From assembly GCA_024509875.1 (NCBI GenBank), contig JAMPIV010000284.1:62001-126000 (forward strand): a stretch of 64,000 bases of DNA. Reading direction: 5' to 3'. Of this stretch, positions 32,181 through 42,679 are shown piece after piece. A model generated the notes under the pieces. That model saw nothing but the letters and a program-made list of their open reading frames with translations, did not search any database and was not told where the DNA came from. The position numbers and the translations under genes were made by a program. Each line of letters opens with the position of its first letter. Position 1 is the first letter of the stretch. This DNA is from Oreohelix idahoensis. Lineage: Eukaryota > Mollusca > Gastropoda > Stylommatophora > Oreohelicidae.

Positions 32181-32699
32181 TTTGTGCAAAACAATTTTGT
32201 TTTAAATTTTTGGTATATGTTGATATTTATGTTTTTTTTCTCCTTCCCGTTGCACCCGTGCTTGGAAATGCTCATTTGTGAGTACAACAAGAGGATATGA
32301 ATGTGTACATGTTTACAAATGTATACGAAAAAAACAAAGATAAAGAAGAAAGAAAGAAACACTAAGCGTGTTTGGAATTGTTAATGTATTTAATAATTGT
32401 AAGAATAGTTTTGTAACACAAAAGACGAACTACAACAAATAACAATGTCATTTTTATTGCAACGTCAATATTTTCTTGAGCCAAGCACTCATATCTGTTA
32501 TACGTGAAGTGTTTGTTGGCACATAAGAATTTATGTCAAGGTAAGCCTTAAAGGGCAGCTAAAAAAAATAATAATAATTCAGTCTCAACGCAATATCAGT
32601 GATGAGACAAACTGGTATGTACAATTAGTAGCTTGTCTGTCGGATACCGCGATTAGATTATATACAGGTTTCAGGACATTTTCAAACTAAATATTTATC
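32181..32699. other. AT-rich spacer
   Basis: No coding or repeat structure that I can support. Confidence 0.45.
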
Positions 32700-32995
32700 A
32701 TATCGAATCAGCTACACTTGAAACTGACAGCTGAGGTACAAAGATTTCTGGAAGAGAGACACGAAGGCACTGGACATAAATCCAACAACCTGGTAGGATG
32801 AACTTGCTGATCACAGCAAGTGGCATTGCTGCCTTCGGCGTCACCTCAGATTGGGCGGAAAAAAAAAAGCTCTCACAACAAGCAGAAGAGAAAAGAACAC
32901 GGCGAAAGAAACACAAGGTCCAAAAGCAGTAGTGAGCTATCACCTCAGGGGCGCATTCCCATACAGTAATTAGTTATGACTGAAAGGCTTCTACA
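32700..32995 (+). pseudogene. LINE family C 3' end
   Basis: In shifting frames it reads KALDINPTTW, HCCLRRHLRLGG, ALTTSREEKRTRRKKHK and SGAHSHTVISYD. This parallels the C-terminus of the minus-strand copy at 56,163-57,161 (RALDMDPATWEDEAADRTKW, CYLRRHLRLGEETLTQ, ATSGAHSHSQL). Stops and an A10 insertion break it. Only the last 80 codons are present. Confidence 0.75.
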
Positions 32996-33078
32996 ACTAC
33001 AGCCACACTTGTCGCTGAAGTTGTTCAAAGCCTACACATAAGATACTACTAACATACCACTGTATGTATGTGATACAT

Positions 33079-33597
33079 GTGGAACACAGAACTGGAGACA
33101 GACATAAGGGGATGAAGAACACATGGAAAGAGCTTGAGCTGATGGAAGACAGGATGACTTGGCATCAGGGCCGGATTATCCATTAGGCTAAGTAGGCTGA
33201 AGCTTAGGGGTCCGGAGCTCTTGGGGGCGCCGTGCATAAGTTAAAACAATTAAAAATGCATACATTTTTCAATAAAATGTGTTATTGTGTTTAACTTAAT
33301 AATAATAAAAATAATACTAAAAAACATTAATAAAAAAATAATTACTAATAAAAGAGGTAAACAATGCTAACAAACTAACATACCAGTCTATTATTAAAAC
33401 TAGTGTATACCACCAACGTGCTCAGGGGATTTTAAAACATATTACAATTATTACCTATTAGGTGAAAAAAAAGGGGAGGCGGGTGCCCAAACACCAAAAA
33501 GCCTATAGGCCGGTCGTGGCTTAATCCGGCCCTTCTTGGCATAAGTTTGTTGAAGACCTATGCTCCCATAGGAGCTGACAGGTGAAGCATGAATAAA
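33079..33597 (+). pseudogene. LINE family B 3' end, split by a hAT element
   Basis: The left piece reads ELETDIRGMKNTWKELELME-like sequence to MTWH. The right piece (33,543 on) continues KFVEDLCSH with the gtgaagcatgaataaatg tail. Together they match the family B end RRTWHVFVEGLCSFG. The interruption is the 369-bp hAT-like element at 33,166-33,534. Confidence 0.75.
33166..33534. mobile_element. non-autonomous hAT element, 8-bp target duplication
   Basis: Starts cagggccggattatccatta and ends ggcttaatccggccctt, giving imperfect inverted ends of about 13 bp (agggccggatta). The 8-bp duplication cttggcat lies at 33,158-33,165 and 33,535-33,542. The body is AT-rich with no transposase. The CAGGGC start and 8-bp duplication are hAT features. 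Confidence 0.88.
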
Positions 33598-34323
33598 TGT
33601 TGTTATTAATCCAGCGGCGATTGGGTTTTCGCCCTTCGGCCCGAATGAATAAATGAAACTTATCATAATTTATTTTTAGGCCCGTAGCAACAGCCTACGA
33701 GGCCTCTTATAGCAACAAAATAGGTGCCAAGCAAACATTAAATAAGTTCCTAGAAATAGCAAACTAGGTCCATAATAAACATACCAAAAGATTAATAATA
33801 ACAATCATAAAGTCCACATCAACATAAAACTAGGTCAACAGAAAGAATGAAAGTAATTCATTGCAAAAGTTTGGCGCATCAAATCTGATTTAACGTGGTA
33901 AATACTCAAATGTAGGGGAATTTCTTTCATGTTTCAAAATTTACACGCTGATTTGGCTAAATGTACAATGTGAAAAAATGTATTCAAAGCTCAAGTGAAA
34001 GGAGCTATGATTAGTTAGTAGATACAGTTGGCCAGATGCTACCAATATGGTCGTCATGTCGCGTGCACAGATTAAATATAGTGCTCCAGCTAGCCTTAAC
34101 CTAACCCCAACCCTGTTTGGAGATTTATCAAAAATAATATGGTCCGACAAAAATTGAGGCCATAGTTTAAAAAAACAACAACAACAAAACACACACATAA
34201 AAAAGAAATAAACAAATTCCAAGCAACACGGCCAACGTATTTGCCGAATTCATAGCCGCTTGGTCAATATGGCGGACGGTGTCTACTAGTCTTAACTTCA
34301 ACCACTCACGTATGCCGTTACTA
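33598..34323. other. interval without identified gene
   Basis: AT-rich, ending just before the MITE at 34,324. No reading frame is supported. Confidence 0.4.
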
Positions 34324-34532
34324 CAGGGCGAGTCAAAAGTCAGGAAACATATGACGTTTCCTTTCTAGATTTATGATGAGTCAAAATGTTTGAAACAAAT
34401 AAAGTACTAAGCCGCATCCATACAGACTGGGAAAGATATCCGCGAGTATGCACTGAACAGAATGGCGTCACATTAAGAATATCATGTAATGTGCGATGTC
34501 TCTTTGTGCTTCCTGACTTTTGACTCACTCTG
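34324..34532. mobile_element. MITE with 25-bp inverted ends
   Basis: The left end begins cagggcgagtcaaaagtcag and the right end, read in reverse complement, begins cagagtgagtcaaaagtcag; both go on to gaa. Length is 209 bp, with no coding content. A perfect target duplication is not visible (left ta, right at), so the superfamily stays open. Ends like this are common among Tc1/mariner-derived MITEs. Confidence 0.75.
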
Positions 34533-34607
34533 ATTTGTTAATATTTGTCCAGTGCTACTGTATGAACAAAACAGTCCGCAGAACGGTGAAGAGAGCTGGA
34601 AGGTTGC

Positions 34608-37185
34608 CTAATATGTGTCGTCTTACAAAATGTCTAATATCAGGTGATCGCTAATATGTCGACTTACAAAATGTCTAATATCAGGTGATCCCTAATATAT
34701 GTCGTCATACAAAATGTCTAATATCAGGTGATCCCTAATATATGTCGTCATACAAAATGTCTAATATCAAGGTATACCTAATATGTGTCGTCTTACAAAA
34801 TGTCTAATATCAAGTGATCCCTAATATGTATCGTCATACAAAATGTCTAATACCAAGTGATCCCTAATATGTGTCCTCATACAAAATGTCTAATATCAAG
34901 TGATTTCTAATATGTGTCCTCATACAAAATGTCTAATATCAAGTGATCCCTAATATGTGTCCTCATACAAAATGTCTAACACCAAGGGATCCCTAATATG
35001 TGTCTTCATACAAAATGTCTAACACCAAGTGATCCCAAATATGTGTCCTCACACAAAATGTCTAACACCAAGTGATTCCTAATATGTGTCCTCTTACAAA
35101 ATGTCTAACACCAAGTGATCCCTAATATGTGACCTCTTACAAAATGTCTAACACCAAGTGATCCCTAATATGTGTCCTCATACAAAATGTCTAACACCAA
35201 GTGATCCCTAATATGTGTCCTCATACAAAATGTCTAACACCAAGTGATCCCTAATATGTGTCCTCATACAAAATGTCTAAACAAGTGATCCCATAGTCCC
35301 TAATATGTGTCTCATACAAAATGTCTTCTAATATGTGACCTCTTACAAAATGTCTAACACCAAGTGATTCCTAATATGTGTCCTCATACAAAATGTCTAA
35401 TATCAAGTGATCCCTAATATGTGTCCTCATACAAAATGTCTAATATCAAGTGGTCCCTAATATGTGTCCTCATACAAAATGTCTAATATCAAGTGATCCC
35501 TAATATGTGTCATCATACAAAATGTCTAATATCAAGTGATCCCTAATATGTGTCCTCATACAAAATGTCTAACACCAAGTGATCCCTAATATGTGACTTC
35601 TTACAAAATGTCTAACACCAAGTGCTCCCTAATATGTGTCCTCATACAAAATGTCTAATATCAAGGGGTCCCTAATATGTGTCCTCATACAAAATGTCTA
35701 ATATCAAGTGATCCCTAATATGTGTCCTCTTACAAAATGTCTAATATCAAGTGATCACTAATATGTGTCCTCATACAAAATGTCTAATATCAAGTGATCC
35801 CTAATATGTGTCCTCATACAAAATGTCTAACATCAAGTGGTCCCTAATATGTGTCCTCATACAAAATGTCTAATATCAAGTGATCCCTAATATGTGTCAT
35901 CATACAAAATGTCTAATATCAAGTGATCTCTAATATGTGTCCTCATTTAAAATGTCTAACACCAAGTGATCCCTAATATGTGACCTCTTACAACATGTCT
36001 AACACCAAGTGATCCCTAATATGTGACCTCTTACAAAATGTCTAACAGCAAGTGATCCCTAATATGTGTCCTCATACAAAATGTCTAACACCAAGTGATC
36101 CCTAATATGTGTCCTCTTACAAAATGTCTAACACCAAGTGATCCCTAATATGTGACCTCATACAAAATGTCTAACACCAAGTGATCCCTAATATGTGTCC
36201 TCATACAAAATGTCTAATATCAAGTGATCCCTAATATGTGTCCTCATACAAAATGTCTAATATCAAGTGATCACTAATATGTGTCCTCATACAAAATGTC
36301 TAATATCAAGTGATCACTAATATGTGTCCTCATACAAAATGTCTAATATCAAGTGATCACTAATATGTGTCCTCTTACAAAATGTCTAATATCAAGTGAT
36401 CACTAATATGTGTCCTCATACAAAATGTCTAATATCAAGTGATCACTAATATGTGTCCTCATACAAAATGTCTAATATCAAGTGATCACTAATATGTGTC
36501 CTCTTACAAAATACAAAATGTCTAAAATGTCTAATATCAAGTGATCCCTAATATGTGTCCTTATGTGTCCTCATACAAAATGTCTAATATCAAGTGATCA
36601 CTAATATGTGTCCTCATACAAAATGTCTAACACCAAGTGATCCCTAATATGTGTCCTCATACAAAATGTCTAATATCAAGTGATCACTAATATATGTGTA
36701 CCTCTGATACTAAATGTGTCCTCATACAAAATGTCTCAATATCTAAAGTGATCTAATATCTAATATGTGTCCTCTTACAAAATGTCCTCATACAAAATGT
36801 CTAATATCAAGTGATCACTAATATGTGTCCTCTTACAAAATGTCTAATATCAAGTGATCACTAATATGTGTCCTCATACAAAATGTCTAACACCAAGTGA
36901 TCCCTAATATGTGTCCTCATACAAAATGTCTAATATCAAGTGATCACTAATATGTGTCCTCTTACAAAATGTCTAATATCAAGTGATCACTAATATGTGT
37001 CCTCATACAAAATGTCTAATATCAAGTGATCACTAATATGTGTCCTCATACAAAATGTCTAACACCAAGTGATCCCTAATATGTGTCCTCATACAAAATG
37101 TCTAATATCAAGTGATCACTAATATGTGTCCTCATACAAAATGTCTAATATCAAGTGATCACTAATATGTGTCCTCATAAAAGAA
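34608..37185. repeat. 43-bp satellite array, about 60 units
   Basis: Unit: ctaatatgtgtcctcatacaaaatgtctaatatcaagtgatcc-type, 43 bp. It runs nearly without a break for about 2.6 kb. Variant sites are tatcaag/caccaag, gatccct/gatcact and catacaa/cttacaa, and they fall in blocks. The first four units have gtcgtc rather than gtcctc. Several short insertions and partial units lie at about 35,300, 36,520-36,560 and 36,700-36,790, marking local rearrangement. No open frame is maintained. Confidence 0.96.
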
Positions 37186-37619
37186 TAGAAAAATAAATGA
37201 TGATGATAGAACCCCCACTGCAGATGGTCCCTAAGCAGTAAGACCGCGTCAACGCTTTTTTTTTTTATCAATATTGCTTGTTGAAAGTTGTGTGGTAATT
37301 TCATTTTTAGAGGATATAGTAACCAACCCAATGCCCAACCATCCTTAGTCGTTTTTACGACGATGCATGGCAGGGTGCAGTGTTACTATTCGGGCCCTGG
37401 TCACACACGGATAAAAGCATTAATATACACTGCAGTAATAGTTTATGCAGTACTGTAGTATGTTATTATATTCCATGATGAAGTTACTAGCACTATGAAA
37501 AACATCATGTAGTCAAAGGGACGCTATCGTGATAAATATTGGTAAGGACAGTCGGAGAGTGAAGTTCGATGAAGAAGTTTTGAACATAAGAAATTAAAGA
37601 TAGAATTAAAACAGGTCAC
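37186..37619. other. spacer between satellite and Penelope relic
   Basis: Contains gtcgtttttacgacgatgca near 37,350. No supported feature. Confidence 0.4.
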
Positions 37620-38763
37620 ATGATTATGAGTATAAATAAGAATGGGATTGGAGTTACAGACATGTCTGAAGTTAACCTCCGTAGATTCATTGACTATGTT
37701 GGCCTTTTCAATCCTGCCATCAAATTCACTTCTCTAATTTCTACTACTTCAGTAAATTTTCTTGACCTTACTGTCAAAATTACTCATACTGGCCTTAAAA
37801 CTTCTGTCTTTTATAAACCTTCGGACGCTCTTGGTTTTCTTCTTTACACTTCTTCTCACCCTCTCAGCTGTAAAAATTCCATCTCCTTTTCTTAACTTCT
37901 ACGCTTACGTCGGACATGTCACGATGATTTCCGGGAACGAGCTCAAGAAATGCTCTAGTTTTTTTTCGCCGACGTCACTATCCTGATAGAGTATTATCTG
38001 ATGCTCTTAATCGCATCAGACACGTTACTTGTCAGATGGAACTTACTGCCAAACCTACTATTACATCTGACAGACTCAAACTTGTCTTAACTTTCCACCC
38101 CCACTGTTTGGCGGTAAAAAAAAAATTATGTTTCGTCATCTGCCTATTCTCCACTCTGATCCTGATACCAGGGAATTGTTTCGTGATACGCCTTTGGTGG
38201 CATATCACAGGAATAAGAACTTGAGGGATATTCTTGTACACCGTCACTTGAGACAAACTAGCCCTTCACACTTTGGTACTAAACCGTGCCAACGCCGTAT
38301 ATGTAAGAGCTGTCCGTTTGTACTCCAAACTCAGACAGTTACTTGTCCGAAAGGAAAATTTGTTGTTAGAGAGTCTTTCACGTGCGAATCCGTAAACCTG
38401 ATTTACGCTATCATCTGCAAAAGGTGTGTCATTACCTATATTGACGAAACTGGCAGACATTTGGCAGACAGGTTTCGTGAGCACTTAAATGACATTTATC
38501 ATGGCAAACCTACACCTGTGGCTCTTCATTTTAATAGGCCCGACCATTCACGTAATTCTGATATAAATGTTACTGCCCTCCTTTCTTGCGTTGGTGATGA
38601 CCGAACTCGCTTTTCCTTGGAGAATCGTCTCATTTTTCAGGGTTTTGACTGTGAATATATTATGTCTGCTATGTTCAGTCGATGTCACTTGTTCATGAAT
38701 CCTGATAACAGAAAGTATGTACATCAGGAACCTTTCAAACAGGGTCACTATATCATAAAATGA
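37620..38763 (+). pseudogene. Penelope-like element: RT C-terminus plus GIY-YIG endonuclease
   Basis: The first frame (37,620-37,895) carries the RT thumb region: FIDYVGLFNPAIKFTSLIST then FLDLTVKI and LKTSVFYKPSD, ending SHPLSCKNSISFS. After frameshifts around 37,890-37,980 the reading resumes and from 38,128 stays open to 38,763: NLRDILVHRHL, a Cys cluster (CQRRICKSCPF), then the GIY-YIG domain (VNLIYAIICKRCVITYIDET, R and H at RFREHLNDI, ALHFNRPDHS). In Penelope elements the RT copies RNA and GIY-YIG nicks the target. The RT palm with YxDD is missing, so it is a 5'-truncated dead copy. Confidence 0.85.
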
Positions 38764-39035
38764 TCACGTGTGACACGGTTAGTGCAAGCAGCACACTGCC
38801 ACAATTATATTAACCGTGTCTTATGAAATATTGGAGGGACCAGTTGTCATATTCTGTATGTGCCCTCCTAAAGACCGCGTGGAACTAAATGTACATGTAG
38901 TTGTATTTTCTTGTTTAGTTGCTGTTACAATCTCACTTTGCTAATTGACCCAACAATAAACGAAATCAAATTGACCACACACAAAAACAAAAAAAAGTTA
39001 AGGAAAGGTTAGATACTGTTACATTGTTAAGTGTA
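38764..39035. other. 3' flank of Penelope relic
   Basis: Contains two acggttagtg... / taaccgtgtc inverted words at about 38,776 and 38,812, and an aacaataaacg polyadenylation-like word at 38,950. No gene. Confidence 0.4.
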
Positions 39036-39160
39036 CCGCCGAATCCTCTATAACAGCGCTCCACTGAATCCTCTAAAACAGTGCTCCACTGAATCCCTAT
39101 AACAGTGCTCCACTGAATCCTCTAAAACAGTGCTCCACTGAATCCTCTAAAACAGTGCTC
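39036..39160. repeat. 25-bp tandem repeat, 5 units, overlapping a hAT end
   Basis: Units of cactgaatcctctaaaacag plus tgctc repeat every 25 bp. The last unit contains the 8-bp target duplication ctctaaaa and the first bases (cagtgctcc) of the hAT element that starts at 39,153. So each unit looks like a copy of the transposon-to-target junction. Confidence 0.85.
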
Positions 39161-39494
39161 CGCAACATATTGTACTTCACAGCACACTTAAATTGCCTTT
39201 TAGAATTCGAAGGCACTCTATAATATTTAAGTAGGTGGGTATGGTAAAATATATACAAATTTCGCTGCAATCATAAGACCCTGCTGCACTGAATTTTGTG
39301 TGTGATGGATTGGCGAATGATAATAACTCAACTTGAATTTGTAAAATTGTACGTATCAAATTATTTCGTAATATTTTACCATAACATGTAGTTTTGTATA
39401 CCATTGAGTGGTGTATTCTACCTGGTGTCACGGCACACTAGACAGACACTCGCGTCTCACAAACGTGCCGCGTCACACTGGTTGCGGAGTACTG
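39153..39494. mobile_element. non-autonomous hAT element, 342 bp
   Basis: Left end cagtgctccgcaacatattg, right end ...ggttgcggagtactg, inverted over about 14 bp with one mismatch. Identical ctctaaaa flanks it at 39,145-39,152 and 39,495-39,502. No transposase. The right flank duplicates into the last codons of the exon at 39,497-39,746, so this element landed beside that open frame. Confidence 0.85.
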
Positions 39495-39496
39495 CT

Positions 39497-39746
39497 CTAA
39501 AATATGGTAGCCTGTTTAAAATTTGTACTACTTAAAGAAACACCAGGCTCGTTGCTCCAGGTCACGTGGTGCAAATCTTTATGAATAAAAGAGACGATGT
39601 AAAAGGCGAAAACGCTCTTGAAGTAGACTAGGTTTAACATGTAGGATTTCTCTTCGCTGACCACATATCCAACAATCGCCACACAGAGCATGAGCAGGTT
39701 AATGATGTTCAGCCACACCAGAGCAAATTTGTAAGATCGCATTAAC
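39497..39746 (-). CDS. possible terminal exon of a membrane protein
   Basis: The minus strand has a strong acceptor (a T-rich tract, then ccag) with the exon starting at 39,746. It is open for 82 codons to TAG at 39,497. Two hydrophobic stretches can be seen: FALVWLNIINLLMLCVAIVG and LNLVYFKSVFAFYIVSFIH. They fit transmembrane helices separated by YVVSEEKSYM. The tail after HVTWSNEPG is polar. I do not recognise the family. The frame could also be cut short by a donor before the stop. Chance or a decayed gene are possible. Confidence 0.4.
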
Positions 39747-40034
39747 TGGAAAAAAAAAAAGAATACGCAAAACGTGATTTAGATTCATGAATATTATAAT
39801 GTGTTGGAAAGATGTACAGCGCGTTCTCAATTTACGCTCTTTCGAAGTAACGCGAGCTGGTGGGAACGCGAAACGACACTTTACTTCTAATACAAATTCA
39901 TAACTGTATGTTGTTATTTTATGTTTCTTTTGTTTAATGATTTTTTTTTCTATGCTTATTTTGATATATTTTTTAAAATTAATTTTTATTTTACACGATC
40001 AGTTTGTTGTTACCCCTTGCACATACAGCTGAAA

Positions 40035-40443
40035 GTTAATTGAACGAAAGATTATTGACATGTTAATGACAATTAATTGAACTGGAAGATTATATAAATT
40101 TCTGATGACAATTAATTGAACGAGAAGATTAAAGAAATTTATGATGACAGTTAACTGAACGAGAAGGTTATAGAAATTTATGTTGACAGTTAATTGAACG
40201 AGAAGGTTATAGAAATTTCTTATGGCAATTAATTGAACAAGAAGATTATGGAAATTTATGATGCCAATTAATTGAACAAGAAGGTTATAGAAAAGTTTGA
40301 TGACAGTTAATTGAAGAAGAAGATTATATAAATTTCTTATGCCAATTAATTGAAAAGGAAGATTACATAAATTACTAATGACAGTTATTTAAAAGGAATA
40401 TTATAAAAATTAATAATGACAATTGAATGAACGGGAAGATTAC
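40035..40443. repeat. 39-bp minisatellite, about 10 units
   Basis: Units of attaattgaacgagaagatt plus atagaaatttatgatgaca, 39 bp, AT-rich and diverged between units. It ends just outside the left end of the DNA transposon. Confidence 0.9.
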
Positions 40444-40594
40444 ACAGCCCTACAACAACAACAACATTTTTTTGGTGCCAAACATTTTACTCTTGATTGT
40501 ACATAAATGAGGCCTGCTCAATCCAAATATCACATTTACTTGTCTGTAGCAGCTCTAGTTTTTGAGATACAGACATTTTTGTATTTCATTAATA

Positions 40595-40676
40595 CAGGGT
40601 GACCCAAAAAAAAAAACGGGCCCCCGTGCGCGCAATTATTGTGCGCGCGGGCCCGGTTTTTTTTTGGGTCACCCTG
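40595..40676. mobile_element. 82-bp hairpin MITE
   Basis: A nearly perfect palindrome: cagggtgacccaaaaaaa... and its reverse complement, with a gtgcgcgcaattattgtgcg centre. TA flanks both sides (40,593-40,594; 40,677-40,678). The CAGGGTGxCCC start and TA duplication are typical of mariner-derived MITEs. It could form one long hairpin. It lies in the leader of the DNA transposon gene. Confidence 0.85.
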
Positions 40677-40870
40677 TATTATTACAATATTTTCTATATA
40701 AGGCTATGTAAAAAAAAAACTATTGCTGTCTAGTCCTTTACAAAAGAAAACTGCTTGTTTACTCTCAGTTTCAGTTTTCCAAGAATCTTCCCAGAATTGC
40801 CTTTTTTTAGATTTTAAGCCACTGCATGCATGTTAGTATGCTACTTATTTTATTACACTTCTAACAGAGA

Positions 40871-42562
40871 ATGGCATCATCTTCAAGAAGAGCATGTTTT
40901 CTTTCACCGCATTTATTTTGTTATATTTGTGGAGAGTACACTTTCAAAGAAGAACATAGGAAGCATATTACTGTTTTTGTGAAAAAGGCATACTTTGCTT
41001 ACTTTAAAGTAAAACTAGGTGACCAGGACAAGTCTTGGGCTCCTCATATTGTTTGCAAAACATGTGTTGAGCACCTGCGACAGTGGACTTCTGGGAAAAG
41101 AAAATGTTTAAAATTTGGAATTCCAATGGTATGGAGAGAGCCCAAGAACCACTATGATGACTGTTATTTCTATGTTGTGAATAGTAAGGGAATTAATGGA
41201 AAAAAATTACAAAAAGTGGAAATATCCAGATTTAGATTCTGCTAGCGACCTGTTCCACACGAAGATGACATACCAATTCCAACTTTCAGTCAGATTTCGG
41301 ATTCCCTGCTAGAAGATGAGACAGCAGTGGCATGTGGAACGACAAGTGACAGTGATAGTGATTTCGAAGATGATTTTTCAGATGCTCAACGCTTCGACCA
41401 GCTTGAACTAAATGATCTAATCCGAGATCTATATCTCTCCAAGGAATCTTCAGAACTTTTGGCTTCAAGATTGAAAGAAAAAAAATTACTGACTGCTGAA
41501 ACAAAGGTTACATTTTATCGCAGCAGAGAGCAAGGTTTTATTCCATTCTTTTGTAAAGAAAACAACCTTGTGTTTTGTACTAATGTAGGAGGTCTTGTTA
41601 ACAAAATGGGTGTAAGTTATACACCAGATGAGTGGCGACTTTTCATTGACAGCTCTAAAAGAAGTTTGAAGGGTGTTCTCTTACACAATGGTAACAAATA
41701 TGGCTCAATTCCAATTGCTCATTCTACTACAATGAAGGAGGAGTATGCTACAATAAGCACAGTTATGGAAAAATTGAAGTATTTAGAACATAACTGGATG
41801 GTTTGTGTAGATCTTAAAATGATGAACTTCTTGCTTGGCCAGCAAATGGGATTCACCAAATATCCATGCTTTATATGTTTGTGGGATAGCAGGGCAAAAG
41901 ATATGCACTGAACAAAGAAACAGTGGCCGTTGAGGGATGAATTTAAAGTTGGAGAAAAAAATATTGTCAATAAGCCTCTCATTGATCGAAAAAGAGTTCT
42001 ACTGCCACCATTACTAATAAAGGTTCGCTTGATGAAGCAATTTGTTAAGGCACTGAACAGAGATGGTACCTGTTTTAATTACGTATGCAGAAAGTTTCCA
42101 GAATTGAGCATAGACAAACTTAAAGCGGGAATTTTTGATGGACCTCAAATTAGAAAGTTAATAAACGATCCTAATTTTATTGATTCCATGAACAAAACAG
42201 AGTCCACAGCCTGGTCATCATTTGTTTTAGTTGTGCAAAACTTTCTGGGTAACTTTAAAGCAGACAATTATTCTGAATTAGTTGGAAACATGCTGTCGAG
42301 TTTTTGTGAACTTGGATGCAACATGAGCATAAAATTGCACTACCTCCATAACCATTTACATTTATTTCCGGACAATTTTGGCGACTTTAGTGAGGAGCAA
42401 GGTGAAAGATTTCACCAAGATATAAAAACAATGGAAGAGAGATACCAGGGACTTTGGGATGCCCACATGATGGCAGATTACTGTTGGACCCTTAAGCGGG
42501 ACTGTCAGGGCATATCACATTCCAGGAAGTCCTCGAAAAGATCCTTTTTGCGTGTTGACTAA
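40871..42562 (+). pseudogene. transposase-like protein with Cys-rich N-terminus (unclassified family)
   Basis: ATG at 40,871. The N-terminal segment has Cys/His spacing suggestive of a zinc-binding module (CYICGEYTF...APHIVCKTCVEHLRQW). Then come FGIPMVWREPKNHYDDCYFY, an acidic linker (DSDSDFEDD), FFCKENNLVFC, and a core with WMVCVDLKMMNFLLGQQMG, PCFICLWDSRAKD and LPPLLIKVRLMKQFVKAL. The end has LHYLHNHLHLFPDNFGDFSE, EQGERFHQD and a YCW-LKRDC tail. The frame is broken twice between about 41,210 and 41,247, and by a TGA at 41,909, after which the same frame continues. A multi-copy invertebrate protein family, most likely a transposase with an RNase H-like core; superfamily unassigned. Confidence 0.65.
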
Positions 42563-42679
42563 ACAAGTGCTAGTGATAAAGTTTTATTACATTTTTGGTA
42601 ATATATGCACAGTAATTACATATAATATGAATGCAGACTAAAGTCAAAATGCCACTGACAGCATCTAACTCTAGGATTG

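Noticed and set aside
34608..37185. Regular 43-bp repeats as a possible CRISPR array
   Set aside because: Units are contiguous with no unique spacers, and the DNA is eukaryotic. It is a satellite.
15219..39746. The 39.7-kb exon and the GPCR exon as parts of one minus-strand gene
   Set aside because: Distance of 24 kb and no shared features. The 39.7-kb helices do not match any GPCR landmark.
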